Positions 57,579-64,000 of a stretch of 64,000 nt of DNA are shown here, piece after piece. The notes beneath the pieces are model-generated. The model had not been told where the DNA came from. It was given only the letters and a program-made list of their open reading frames with translations, and did no database searches. This DNA comes from Rheinheimera pleomorphica (lineage in GTDB: Bacteria; Pseudomonadota; Gammaproteobacteria; Enterobacterales; Alteromonadaceae): NCBI RefSeq assembly GCF_011634895.1, contig NZ_SIRR01000003.1, positions 558,001 to 622,000 of the forward strand, written 5' to 3'. A program made the translations under genes and the position numbers. How positions within the stretch are numbered: the first letter of the stretch is position 1; the number at the start of each line of letters is the position of its first letter.

Positions 57579-59312
57579 ATGTCTGTTGTTAACCGTTTTA
57601 TTCAGCGCCGGGTTTTGCCCGGCGTTTTACCGTCTTTGCCAGGGGTAGTTCACCCGGTATTGCAACGCCTGTATGCCAGCCGCGGTGTCAGCTGCGCCAC
57701 TGAATTGGAACGCGGTGCGGCCGGTTTAATCCCGTTTACGGCCTTAAAAGGCATTGATAGCGCCGTTGCATTGTTAATTAGCGCACTGGAGCAGCAGCAA
57801 CAGTTGGTGATCGTGGGTGACTTTGATGCCGACGGCGCCACCAGCACTGCCGTGTTGCTAACCGGTTTAAAAGCACTGGGTTTTAAGCGGGTAGAATACC
57901 TGGTGCCGAACCGCTTTGAATACGGCTATGGCTTAACGCCCGAGATGGCCGAGTTGGCGGTGGCACAGGGGGCAGAATTAATCATCACGGTCGACAACGG
58001 CATTTCCGCCATTGACGGCGTAGCACTGGCGAAAAAAGCCGGCGTTAAGGTATTAGTTACCGACCACCATTTAGCAGGCACTGAATTACCCGCTGCCGAT
58101 GCGATAGTTAACCCTAACCAACCGGGGTGCAGCTTTCCCAGCAAAGCGCTGGCCGGTGTCGGTGTCGCGTTTTATCTGCTGCTGGCACTGCGTGCCGCGC
58201 TGCGCGAGCAAGGCTACTTTAGTGATACACAACCCGAGCCTAATTTAGCTGAGCTGCTGGATCTGGTGGCGCTGGGCACCGTGGCCGATGTGGTGCCGCT
58301 GGATGCCAACAACCGCATTTTAGTGCATCAGGGTTTAATGCGTATTCGCAGTGGCAAATGCCGGCCCGGTATTCAGGCCTTAATTGATGTGGCAAACCGC
58401 AGTGCGCAGAAGCTTACCGCCAGTGATTTTGGCTTTGCCTTAGCGCCACGGCTAAATGCCGCCGGCAGGCTGGATGATATGTCATTGGGCATAAGTTGCC
58501 TGCTAGCCCCCGATTTAGGCCTGGCGCGGCAATATGCGGCTGAGCTGGATAGCTTAAACGTGGAACGTCGCGCCATAGAACAAAGTATGCAGTTGGAGGC
58601 GCAGGCGTTTTTAAGCCAGTTATCCTTTGACGGCGCTGAATTGCCGGAATGTTTGTGTTTATATCGCCACGACTGGCATCAGGGCGTTATCGGTATTTTA
58701 GCCGGCCGCATTAAAGAGCAGTTTCACCGGCCGACCATCGTGTTTGCCCAGGGCGATGAAGGCGAATTAAAAGGCTCGGCCCGTTCCATCAATGGCCTGC
58801 ATATCCGCGATCTGCTGGAAGAAATCTCCAGCCAGTATCCTGGCTTAATTAAAAAGTTTGGTGGCCATGCGATGGCGGCTGGCTTAACTATTAATGCCGA
58901 GCGGCTGGATACCTTCAAGCTGGCGCTGAGTTTAACGGCGAAAAAGCATTTAACGCCCGAGCAGCTAACGGCGGTTATCTATACCGACGGTGAGCTGCCG
59001 TCAGACTGCTTTGCGCTTGATTTTGCCCAGCTGTTACAAAATGCCGGCCCCTGGGGTCAGGCCTTTCCCGAACCGGTATTTGATGGCGAGTTTGCCTTAA
59101 TTAGCCAGAAAATGCTGGCCGACAAACACCTGAAAATGATGCTGCAAACGCCAAATGGCAGCCTGGTGGATGCGATCTGGTTTAACGCCGATAACAAAGC
59201 CTGGCCGAATGTGAATGTGCAAAAGGTGCAACTGGCGTATCAGCTGGATATTAACGAATACCGCGACAAACAAAGTCTGCAGCTGATCGTGCGACACATG
59301 CAGGCACTGTAG
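57579..59312 (+). CDS. recJ: Single-stranded-DNA exonuclease RecJ
   Basis: A 5'-3' exonuclease in recombination and mismatch/base-excision repair. The 577-residue length is standard. DHH-family motifs are present: DFDADGATST, VDNGISA, VTDHHLAG, and the late GGHAMAAG of the DHHA1 domain. It begins 9 bp after dsbC. A long hairpin follows its stop. Confidence 0.96.
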   Translation: MSVVNRFIQRRVLPGVLPSLPGVVHPVLQRLYASRGVSCATELERGAAGLIPFTALKGIDSAVALLISALEQQQQLVIVGDFDADGATSTAVLLTGLKALGFKRVEYLVPNRFEYGYGLTPEMAELAVAQGAELIITVDNGISAIDGVALAKKAGVKVLVTDHHLAGTELPAADAIVNPNQPGCSFPSKALAGVGVAFYLLLALRAALREQGYFSDTQPEPNLAELLDLVALGTVADVVPLDANNRILVHQGLMRIRSGKCRPGIQALIDVANRSAQKLTASDFGFALAPRLNAAGRLDDMSLGISCLLAPDLGLARQYAAELDSLNVERRAIEQSMQLEAQAFLSQLSFDGAELPECLCLYRHDWHQGVIGILAGRIKEQFHRPTIVFAQGDEGELKGSARSINGLHIRDLLEEISSQYPGLIKKFGGHAMAAGLTINAERLDTFKLALSLTAKKHLTPEQLTAVIYTDGELPSDCFALDFAQLLQNAGPWGQAFPEPVFDGEFALISQKMLADKHLKMMLQTPNGSLVDAIWFNADNKAWPNVNVQKVQLAYQLDINEYRDKQSLQLIVRHMQAL

Positions 59313-59320
59313 ATCATAAG

Positions 59321-59350
59321 AATGGGGCCAGAGTCCTCTGACCCCATTTT
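59321..59350 (+). terminator. Hairpin terminator of recJ
   Basis: AATGGGGCCAGAG (59321-59333) pairs with CTCTGACCCCATT (59336-59348) with one internal mismatch and a 2-nt loop; four T residues follow. It probably ends the xerD-dsbC-recJ transcript before prfB. Confidence 0.65.
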
Positions 59351-59487
59351 ACCGCCACAGCTTTTTAAGCCCCCGCTGTTTTTTGTCATCTTGTGTTTTT
59401 TACTCTTAGATGGCTGCACGTCCTGCGATAATTTTGCTACAATCGCCGCCTGTTTTTTTCCGCTTCTTAAAGGTTACGGCTAACAGC

Positions 59488-60586
59488 ATGTTTGAAGTCA
59501 ATCCGGTGTACAACAGCATTAAAGATTTAACTGAACGCACTAACGTGCTTCGGGGGTATCTTTGACTACGATGGCAAAAAAGAGCGCTTAGAGGAAGTTT
59601 CGCGCGAATTAGAAGATTCTGCCATCTGGAATACGCCGGATAAAGCTCAGGCGCTGGGTAAAGAGCGCTCGGCGCTGGAGCAGGTGGTGGGTACCATCGA
59701 CAAGCTGGACCGCGGCCTGGAAGACGTAGAAGGCCTGCTGGAGCTGGCGGTAGAAGCCGAAGACGAAGTCACCTTTGAAGAAGCTAAAGCGGAACTGGCC
59801 GATTTAGACAAACAGCTGAGCCTGTTGGAATTTCGCCGCATGTTCTCCGGCAAGCACGATGAAAACGACTGCTACCTGGATATTCAGGCGGGCTCAGGCG
59901 GTACCGAAGCCCAGGACTGGGCCAGCATGTTAATGCGTATGTACCTGCGCTGGGGTGAAGATAAAGGCTTTAAGCCAGAAATTTATGAAGTCACCGACGG
60001 TGATGTCGCCGGTATTAAGGGCTGTACCATTAAATTCAGCGGCGAATATGCTTACGGCTGGCTACGCACTGAAACCGGCGTACACCGGTTAGTGCGTAAA
60101 AGCCCGTTTGATAGCGGTAACCGCCGTCATACCTCGTTTGCCTCGGTGTTTGTGTCGCCGGAAATTGACGACGACATTGAAATTGAAATTAACCCGGCCG
60201 ATTTACGTATCGACACTTACCGCGCCTCGGGTGCCGGTGGTCAGCACGTTAACCGTACCGACTCGGCCGTGCGTATTACCCACTTGCCGACCAATATCGT
60301 GGTGCAGTGTCAGAACGACCGCTCGCAGCATAAAAACCGTGACAATGCCTACAAGCAACTGCGCGCCAAGCTATATGAGTTTGAGCTGCAAAAGCAAAAT
60401 GCCGAAAAGCAGGCGCTGGAAGATACCAAGTCGGATATCGGCTGGGGCAGCCAAATTCGCTCTTATGTGCTGGATGACTCGCGGATTAAAGATTTACGCA
60501 CCGGTATCGAAACCCGTAACACCCAGTCGGTGTTAGACGGCGATCTGGATAAATTTATTGAAGCCAGCTTAAAAGCCGGTTTGTAA
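59488..60586 (+). CDS. prfB: Peptide chain release factor 2 (programmed +1 frameshift)
   Basis: RF2 ends translation at UGA and UAA. The gene is read as 59488-59562 joined to 59564-60586, giving 365 residues, the E. coli length. The first frame encodes 25 residues and stops at UGA 59563-59565. The second frame then continues [14 protein letters not shown]. The SPF codon-recognition tripeptide (VRKSPFDSG) and the catalytic GGQ ([13 protein letters not shown]) are present. Annotators who use a single frame would start wrongly at an internal ATG (59684). It lies upstream of lysS in the conserved order. Confidence 0.96.
59550..59565 (+). promoter_or_regulatory. prfB autoregulatory frameshift site
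   Basis: CGGGGG (Shine-Dalgarno-like) is followed by TAT, then CTT-TGA-C. This is the canonical RF2 site, where low RF2 at the UGA lets the ribosome slip +1 on CUU. Known mechanism; the sequence match is direct. Confidence 0.95.
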
Positions 60587-60614
60587 TGGTAATGCGAACA
60601 GATTGAGCGTGAAT

Positions 60615-60703
60615 CGGTTTACCCTAAGCCAACCGTTGAAGGCATGGATGCCGGAATCGAGCCTACATGGATGTATTCACGGCGTGTTGGTGTGGCTAAA
60701 CCG
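60615..60703 (+). repeat. Structured dispersed repeat, copy B
   Basis: Outer arms CGGTTTA/TAAACCG (60615-60621, 60697-60703), next arms GCCAAC/GTTGG (60628-60633, 60686-60690), inner GGCAT/ATGCC hairpin and the shared core GAATCGAGCCTACA (60654-60667). Copy A is inverted at 50843-50925. It occupies the prfB-lysS gap; the rest of that 195-bp gap shows only the lysS ribosome-site region. Confidence 0.7.
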
Positions 60704-60781
60704 GTTCGTTAGCGCCGCTAACAGGCCATTGCCTGCAGTAATGACTTAACTAAAACTTCGACATCAATCAGGAAATACACT

Positions 60782-62302
60782 ATGTCTGACCAACAGCCAC
60801 AACACGACGAAATTCAGGACGTAAACAAACTGATTGCTGAGCGAAAACATAAGCTGGCCGCGTTACGCGAAGACGGCTTTATGTTCCCGAACGATTTTCG
60901 CCGTGAGCATATCTCTGATGAAGTCTTGGCTAAGTACAACCACTTAAGCAAAGAAGAGTTAGAAGCGCAGAAGATTGAAGTCAGCCTGGGCGGCCGTATG
61001 ATGACGCGCCGCATTATGGGTAAAGCCAGCTTTACCACACTGCAGGATATGGGCGGTAAGTTTCAGGTGTACGTGGCGCGCGACAGCCTGCCAGAAGGCC
61101 TGTACAACGAGCAGTTTAAAAAGTGGGACTTAGGCGATATTTTAGGCGTGAAAGGCCACTTATTTAAAACCCAAACTGGCGAGCTAACGGTATGGGCCAG
61201 CGAAATCCGCTTACTCACCAAAGCGCTTAGGCCACTGCCGGATAAATTCCACGGCTTAACCGATAACGAAGCGCGTTACCGTCAGCGTTATTTAGATCTG
61301 ATCTCTAACGAGCAGTCACGCCACACCTTTTTAGTGCGCAGCAAAACTGTGGCCTATATTCGTAAGTTCTTTAGCGAAGAAGGCTTTTTAGAAGTAGAAA
61401 CGCCGATGCTGCAAGCCATTCCTGGTGGCGCCTCAGCCCGGCCGTTTGAAACGCACCACAACGCGCTGGATATGCAGATGTTTTTGCGTATCGCCCCTGA
61501 GCTGTATTTAAAGCGCTTAGTGGTTGGCGGCTTTGAAAAGGTATTCGAGCTAAACCGTAACTTCCGTAACGAGGGCGTATCCACCCGCCACAACCCGGAA
61601 TTTACCATGCTGGAATTCTACTGGGCCTATGCTGATTACAACGATTTAATGGACTTAACCGAAAAGTTATTCCGCGGCTTGGCTCAGCATGTACTGGGCT
61701 CAACTGAAGTGCCGTATCAGGGCGAAGTGTTCGACTTTGGCAAGCCATTTGCGCGCATGTCGGTTACTGAGTCTATTCTGCATTACAACCCACAAATCAC
61801 TAAAGAGCAGCTGGCCACGCGTGAGTCGGTAGCGGAGCTGGCCAAATCACTGGGTATTGAAGTAAAAGCCAACTACGGCCACGGCCGTATTTTAATGGAA
61901 GTGTTTGACGAGCTGGTAGAAACCAAGCTGCGTCACCCCACCTTTATTACCGAGTACCCGGCCGAAGTATCACCACTGGCACGGCGTAACGACCATAACC
62001 CGGAAATCACCGACCGCTTTGAATTCTTTATCGGCGGCCGCGAGCTGGGTAACGGCTTTAGCGAGTTAAATGACGCCGAAGATCAGGCCGAGCGCTTTCA
62101 GCATCAGGTGGCGCAAAAAGACGCCGGTGATGATGAAGCCATGTACTACGATGAAGACTTTGTCACCGCCTTAGAGCATGGCTTACCGCCGACAGCAGGC
62201 CAGGGTATCGGTATCGACCGTCTGGTCATGCTACTGGCCGACGCCGCGTCTATCCGTGATGTAATCCTGTTCCCGCATATGCGCTTGCACCACGATAAGT
62301 AA
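60782..62302 (+). CDS. lysS: Lysyl-tRNA synthetase, class II
   Basis: Charges tRNA-Lys with lysine. The 506-residue protein has an N-terminal OB-fold anticodon domain and a class II core with motif 2 ([20 protein letters not shown]) and motif 3 ([10 protein letters not shown]). The [10 protein letters not shown] segment is typical of LysRS. ATCAGGAAATACACT precedes the ATG. A perfect terminator follows, after which the gene content changes. Confidence 0.97.
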   Translation: MSDQQPQHDEIQDVNKLIAERKHKLAALREDGFMFPNDFRREHISDEVLAKYNHLSKEELEAQKIEVSLGGRMMTRRIMGKASFTTLQDMGGKFQVYVARDSLPEGLYNEQFKKWDLGDILGVKGHLFKTQTGELTVWASEIRLLTKALRPLPDKFHGLTDNEARYRQRYLDLISNEQSRHTFLVRSKTVAYIRKFFSEEGFLEVETPMLQAIPGGASARPFETHHNALDMQMFLRIAPELYLKRLVVGGFEKVFELNRNFRNEGVSTRHNPEFTMLEFYWAYADYNDLMDLTEKLFRGLAQHVLGSTEVPYQGEVFDFGKPFARMSVTESILHYNPQITKEQLATRESVAELAKSLGIEVKANYGHGRILMEVFDELVETKLRHPTFITEYPAEVSPLARRNDHNPEITDRFEFFIGGRELGNGFSELNDAEDQAERFQHQVAQKDAGDDEAMYYDEDFVTALEHGLPPTAGQGIGIDRLVMLLADAASIRDVILFPHMRLHHDK

Positions 62303-62317
62303 GCAGCTTACTACTGT

Positions 62318-62348
62318 AAAAACGCCAGACCTCGTGTCTGGCGTTTTT
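62318..62348 (+). terminator. Rho-independent terminator of lysS
   Basis: AAAAACGCCAGAC pairs perfectly with GTCTGGCGTTTTT (13 bp) around a 5-nt loop, followed by T residues. Confidence 0.9.
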
Positions 62349-62617
62349 GTTTTTAGCGGTTTACACCGCCGGCTTAAGTGTTGTACAGATAACATGTGTC
62401 ATCGGGCTAAATTACAGCTGCTTAAATATACAGTAATCGGGTATGAGTTTTTTATCTGCAACTTGCGGGCTTAAAGCCCGCATTTTGCAGAACAATAAAT
62501 TGCTACAAGATAAAAATGCTTGATTTACATTCTACTAGCGAAATAGACTGGGTCTAAATTTGGAACTTGCGGGAGCCAGAGCATGCAACTCGCGGGTTCT
62601 GGCCCTTTGAATAAGCT
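62349..62617. other. Gene-free junction between lysS and the cassette-like genes
   Basis: No coding frame is supported. It holds a short GCGGGCT/AGCCCGC hairpin (about 62464-62480), the 10-mer AACTTGCGGG twice (near 62460 and 62572), an AACTCGCGGG variant, and a GCCAGA/TCTGGC pair. It may be the left edge of the array or a degenerate integration site; no integrase frame is present. Confidence 0.5.
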
Positions 62618-62639
62618 GTTATAACTCATGGAGCTTCGT

Positions 62640-62918
62640 ATGAAGTTTTATTTTTACCCGACTGGTGAAGAGAAATTTAAAGCTGATGCATTGAACAATT
62701 TTGTCAGAACAGTAGTTTTCAATGAGCTTTCTGGTGAAATTGAGGTCAGCTTTATACGGCAGGTAAAGACTCTATGGCAGCAAACGTGCAAGAACAATAT
62801 TGAGACAGATCACCGTATTAAAGAGCTCAATGGTGAGCATTTTCAAGTATATAGCTGGGTTGTAAGAAGTAAATCTGACTTTCAGTTGCCAGCCTTTTCG
62901 CTGTCGGAAAGTAAATGA
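62640..62918 (+). CDS. Cassette-borne hypothetical protein 1
   Basis: A 92-residue soluble protein (MKFYFYPTGEEKFKADALNN to ...SESK) with aromatic N-terminus, a mixed alpha/beta look, no signal peptide and no recognised motif. GGAG (62630-62633) sits 6 nt before this ATG; an upstream in-frame ATG at 62628 overlaps that site and is unlikely. It starts 22 bp after a GTTATAAC boundary, and its stop is directly followed by an attC-like site, the tight packing expected of integron gene cassettes. Bases are AT-richer than the upstream genes. Confidence 0.7.
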   Translation: MKFYFYPTGEEKFKADALNNFVRTVVFNELSGEIEVSFIRQVKTLWQQTCKNNIETDHRIKELNGEHFQVYSWVVRSKSDFQLPAFSLSESK

Positions 62919-62997
62919 GTTATAACAAGGTGCGGCATTCGCGGCCTGCGGCCGCTGCGACGCTCACAAGTTCGCGCGCATGCGCACGGCGTTAGCT
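62919..62997 (+). repeat. attC-like recombination site 1
   Basis: Begins GTTATAACAAG and ends GGCGTTAGCT. Left arm GTGCG-G-CAT-T-CGCG pairs with right arm CGCG-C-ATG-CGCAC, leaving one extrahelical G on the left, the asymmetry used by integron integrases for strand choice. Outer AAC/GTT pairs flank an unpaired spacer (AAG against GGC). About 79 nt, within the attC size range. Recombination point is expected at G^TTAGCT (62991). Confidence 0.7.
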
Positions 62998-63012
62998 GGC
63001 AATGGAGACTTA

Positions 63013-63660
63013 ATGGAAAACGACTTAGATCAAGCCATGAATTGGATAGAGATCATTAAAGCCGCTGGCCCGTATATTGTGGCGGTAGCGGGCATGGCGT
63101 TTGGCTTTTTTCAATCTAAGCGTGTAGCTGAAATAGCAAAAGAGAAAGATATACAGTTAGCTAAGTTGCAAAAGCAATCGCTGTTCTTACTAGAGAAACA
63201 TAAGGCCCAAATCACCGCGACATTAAGATTGCAGGAGATATATAGCTCCATGTTTGCAAAGGTTGAGTCAGTTTTCCATAACTATTGCGGATTGATATCT
63301 GGCGTCAGAGGGGCAGGCTCAATTCAAGAAGACCTGATAAAATTTGTTGTAGACGATTATGAATCACTTTCCGTTGAAAGCCGAAAAGCTGTGCTGGCTG
63401 AAGCCATCGCGATTTGTCAGATCATGCAAGATCACAAAGCTTATGAGTTGGCAGTTAAATTGGATAGCAAAATTACTGAGGCGCTATCTTTGATTGATTT
63501 TTCAGGTAATTCATCTGGTAGTGAGCATTTGGAAAATCTCAAGAGAGTGCAGCGCGAGTACGGATTATTGTATGTTTCATTTTTCTATCGCGTCGCTAAT
63601 TTAGAGTCAACAGCTAACAAATCAAGTAACACGGATGCAGCAAGCTGCACCGGTTCTTGA
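63013..63660 (+). CDS. Cassette-borne hypothetical membrane-anchored protein 2
   Basis: A 215-residue protein with an N-terminal membrane segment (AAGPYIVAVAGMAFGFFQ) after a short acidic start, then a charged, probably coiled helix (KRVAEIAKEKDIQLAKLQKQ) and a helical body. GGAG precedes the ATG at 63013 by 5 nt. The last ~15 codons and the stop lie inside the attC-like site, so the C-terminal SNTDAASCTGS is recombination-site sequence. I do not recognise the family; overall shape (short anchor plus cytoplasmic helices) is seen in some defence or stress proteins, which is not evidence of function. Confidence 0.72.
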   Translation: MENDLDQAMNWIEIIKAAGPYIVAVAGMAFGFFQSKRVAEIAKEKDIQLAKLQKQSLFLLEKHKAQITATLRLQEIYSSMFAKVESVFHNYCGLISGVRGAGSIQEDLIKFVVDDYESLSVESRKAVLAEAIAICQIMQDHKAYELAVKLDSKITEALSLIDFSGNSSGSEHLENLKRVQREYGLLYVSFFYRVANLESTANKSSNTDAASCTGS

Positions 63661-63670
63661 AGCGTTATGT
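63614..63670 (+). repeat. attC-like recombination site 2
   Basis: CTAACAAATCAAG at the left and CTTGAAGCGTTATG at the right form the outer and L boxes: CAAG/CTTG and TAAC/GTTA pair with an unpaired spacer. Inside, CGG-A-TGCAGC pairs with GCTGCA-CCG around an AA loop, leaving extrahelical A at 63635. The CTAACAA and GCGTTATG ends match the form of well-known cassette sites such as that of aadA. Expected crossover at G^TTATG (63664). Confidence 0.78.
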
Positions 63671-63685
63671 TTTCTAATGGAGTAG

Positions 63686-64000
63686 ATGGTGAAGTATAAA
63701 ATTTTAGTTTTAACATGTCTGTTCTTAACGCCGCTGACAATATCGGCAGCTCCAAAAGGCATGCCCAAAGATGCATGGTTAAAGAGCTTCATGCCTGCGG
63801 AGGTAGCTTGGCATTGTAACGATCCAAAATCACCGATAAAAAATGATTTCAAAGGCTCTGTCGCTGAGTGCAATAGCAAAGTGACCCAACTATTTGTTAG
63901 TTGTACGACTTCTGTTAAAAATGTCTCTATTCCTGATGTGTTAGTCAGCAGGCAGGAAGCAATAAAATATGGCTCCATAGTTGGTGAATGTATCGGTGCT
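63686..64000 (+). CDS. Cassette-borne hypothetical exported protein 3 (cut by window end)
   Basis: The frame stays open for 105 codons to the window edge. The start is ATG 63686 or, with better spacing from GGAG (63679-63682), GTG 63689. It has a signal peptide (KYKILVLTCLFLTPLTISAAPKG), and the mature part has at least four cysteines (WHCNDP, AECNSK, VSCTTS, GECIG), suggesting disulfides in the periplasm or outside. Function unknown; the C-terminus and any following attC lie beyond the window. Confidence 0.7.
   Translation, partial: MVKYKILVLTCLFLTPLTISAAPKGMPKDAWLKSFMPAEVAWHCNDPKSPIKNDFKGSVAECNSKVTQLFVSCTTSVKNVSIPDVLVSRQEAIKYGSIVGECIGA

Noticed and set aside
59488-59565. Short frame ending in TGA before RF2 read as a broken prfB
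   Set aside because: The TGA is part of the programmed frameshift, so this is not a pseudogene.
62318-62348. Hairpin after lysS considered as an attC stem
   Set aside because: Perfect symmetric 13-bp stem with T-run and no AAC/GTT ends; it is a terminator.
62560-62625. GCCAGA/TCTGGC pair and GTTATAAC before cassette 1 considered as a complete attC
   Set aside because: No left RYYYAAC end pairs with it and no extrahelical-base stem was found; at most a cassette boundary or degenerate site.

Overview
The window reads as chromosomal DNA from a gammaproteobacterium of the Alteromonadales/Chromatiales type. Near-complete Na+-NQR, RdgC, inosine-guanosine kinase, ErpA, FabV and PyrB genes, together with the E. 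coli-like order fldB/xerD-dsbC-recJ-prfB-lysS, support this. The protein style (Gln/Leu/Ala-rich, moderate GC) resembles Rheinheimera, Alishewanella or Arsukibacterium. That genus guess is inference only. No rRNA, tRNA, insertion sequence, prophage or CRISPR array was seen.

Layout. 1-7.6 kb: the 3' end of hrpB, mrcB (PBP1B), and two large CadC-like membrane regulators with beta-propeller-type tails, separated by a small secreted peptide gene whose ribosome binding site lies in a perfect hairpin. 7.6-12.2 kb (minus strand): clc, hemJ, pyrB and hemL. 12.3-20 kb: erpA under a predicted IscR-controlled promoter, a small XRE regulator, the ampG/cyclophilin/yajG/rlmG minus-strand group, alkB, bolA and fabV. 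20.3-27.4 kb: the complete nqrABCDEF-apbE-nqrM operon for the sodium-pumping NADH:quinone oxidoreductase and its maturation factors. 27.5-38.1 kb: a purine permease, a metallo-beta-lactamase-fold protein, then a dense signalling block: hybrid kinase, HDOD protein, rdgC, and a histidine kinase divergent from a response regulator/CheC/diguanylate cyclase operon.

38.1-43.7 kb: the threonine operon with its leader peptide and attenuator, followed by ung. 43.7-52 kb: a small DUF3545-like gene, pgi and tal on the minus strand, a REC-TPR protein, yaaA, gsk, two structured intergenic repeats and an exported LD-carboxypeptidase. 52-62.3 kb: srmB divergent from trmN6, an orphan PEP-CTERM protein, fldB, and xerD-dsbC-recJ-prfB-lysS. 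prfB has the autoregulatory +1 frameshift and must be read as a joined gene.

From about 62.6 kb to the right edge the character changes. Three short orphan genes on the plus strand are separated by two sites that fold like integron attC sites, with an unpaired base in one arm of the stem. No integrase is present to the left, so this looks like the start of a cassette array or an integrase-less attC cluster inserted downstream of lysS. It is the most likely home of undescribed functions here. The second notable item is a pair of dispersed structured repeats (about 50.88 and 60.66 kb) that share a core and show compensatory base changes in their stems.
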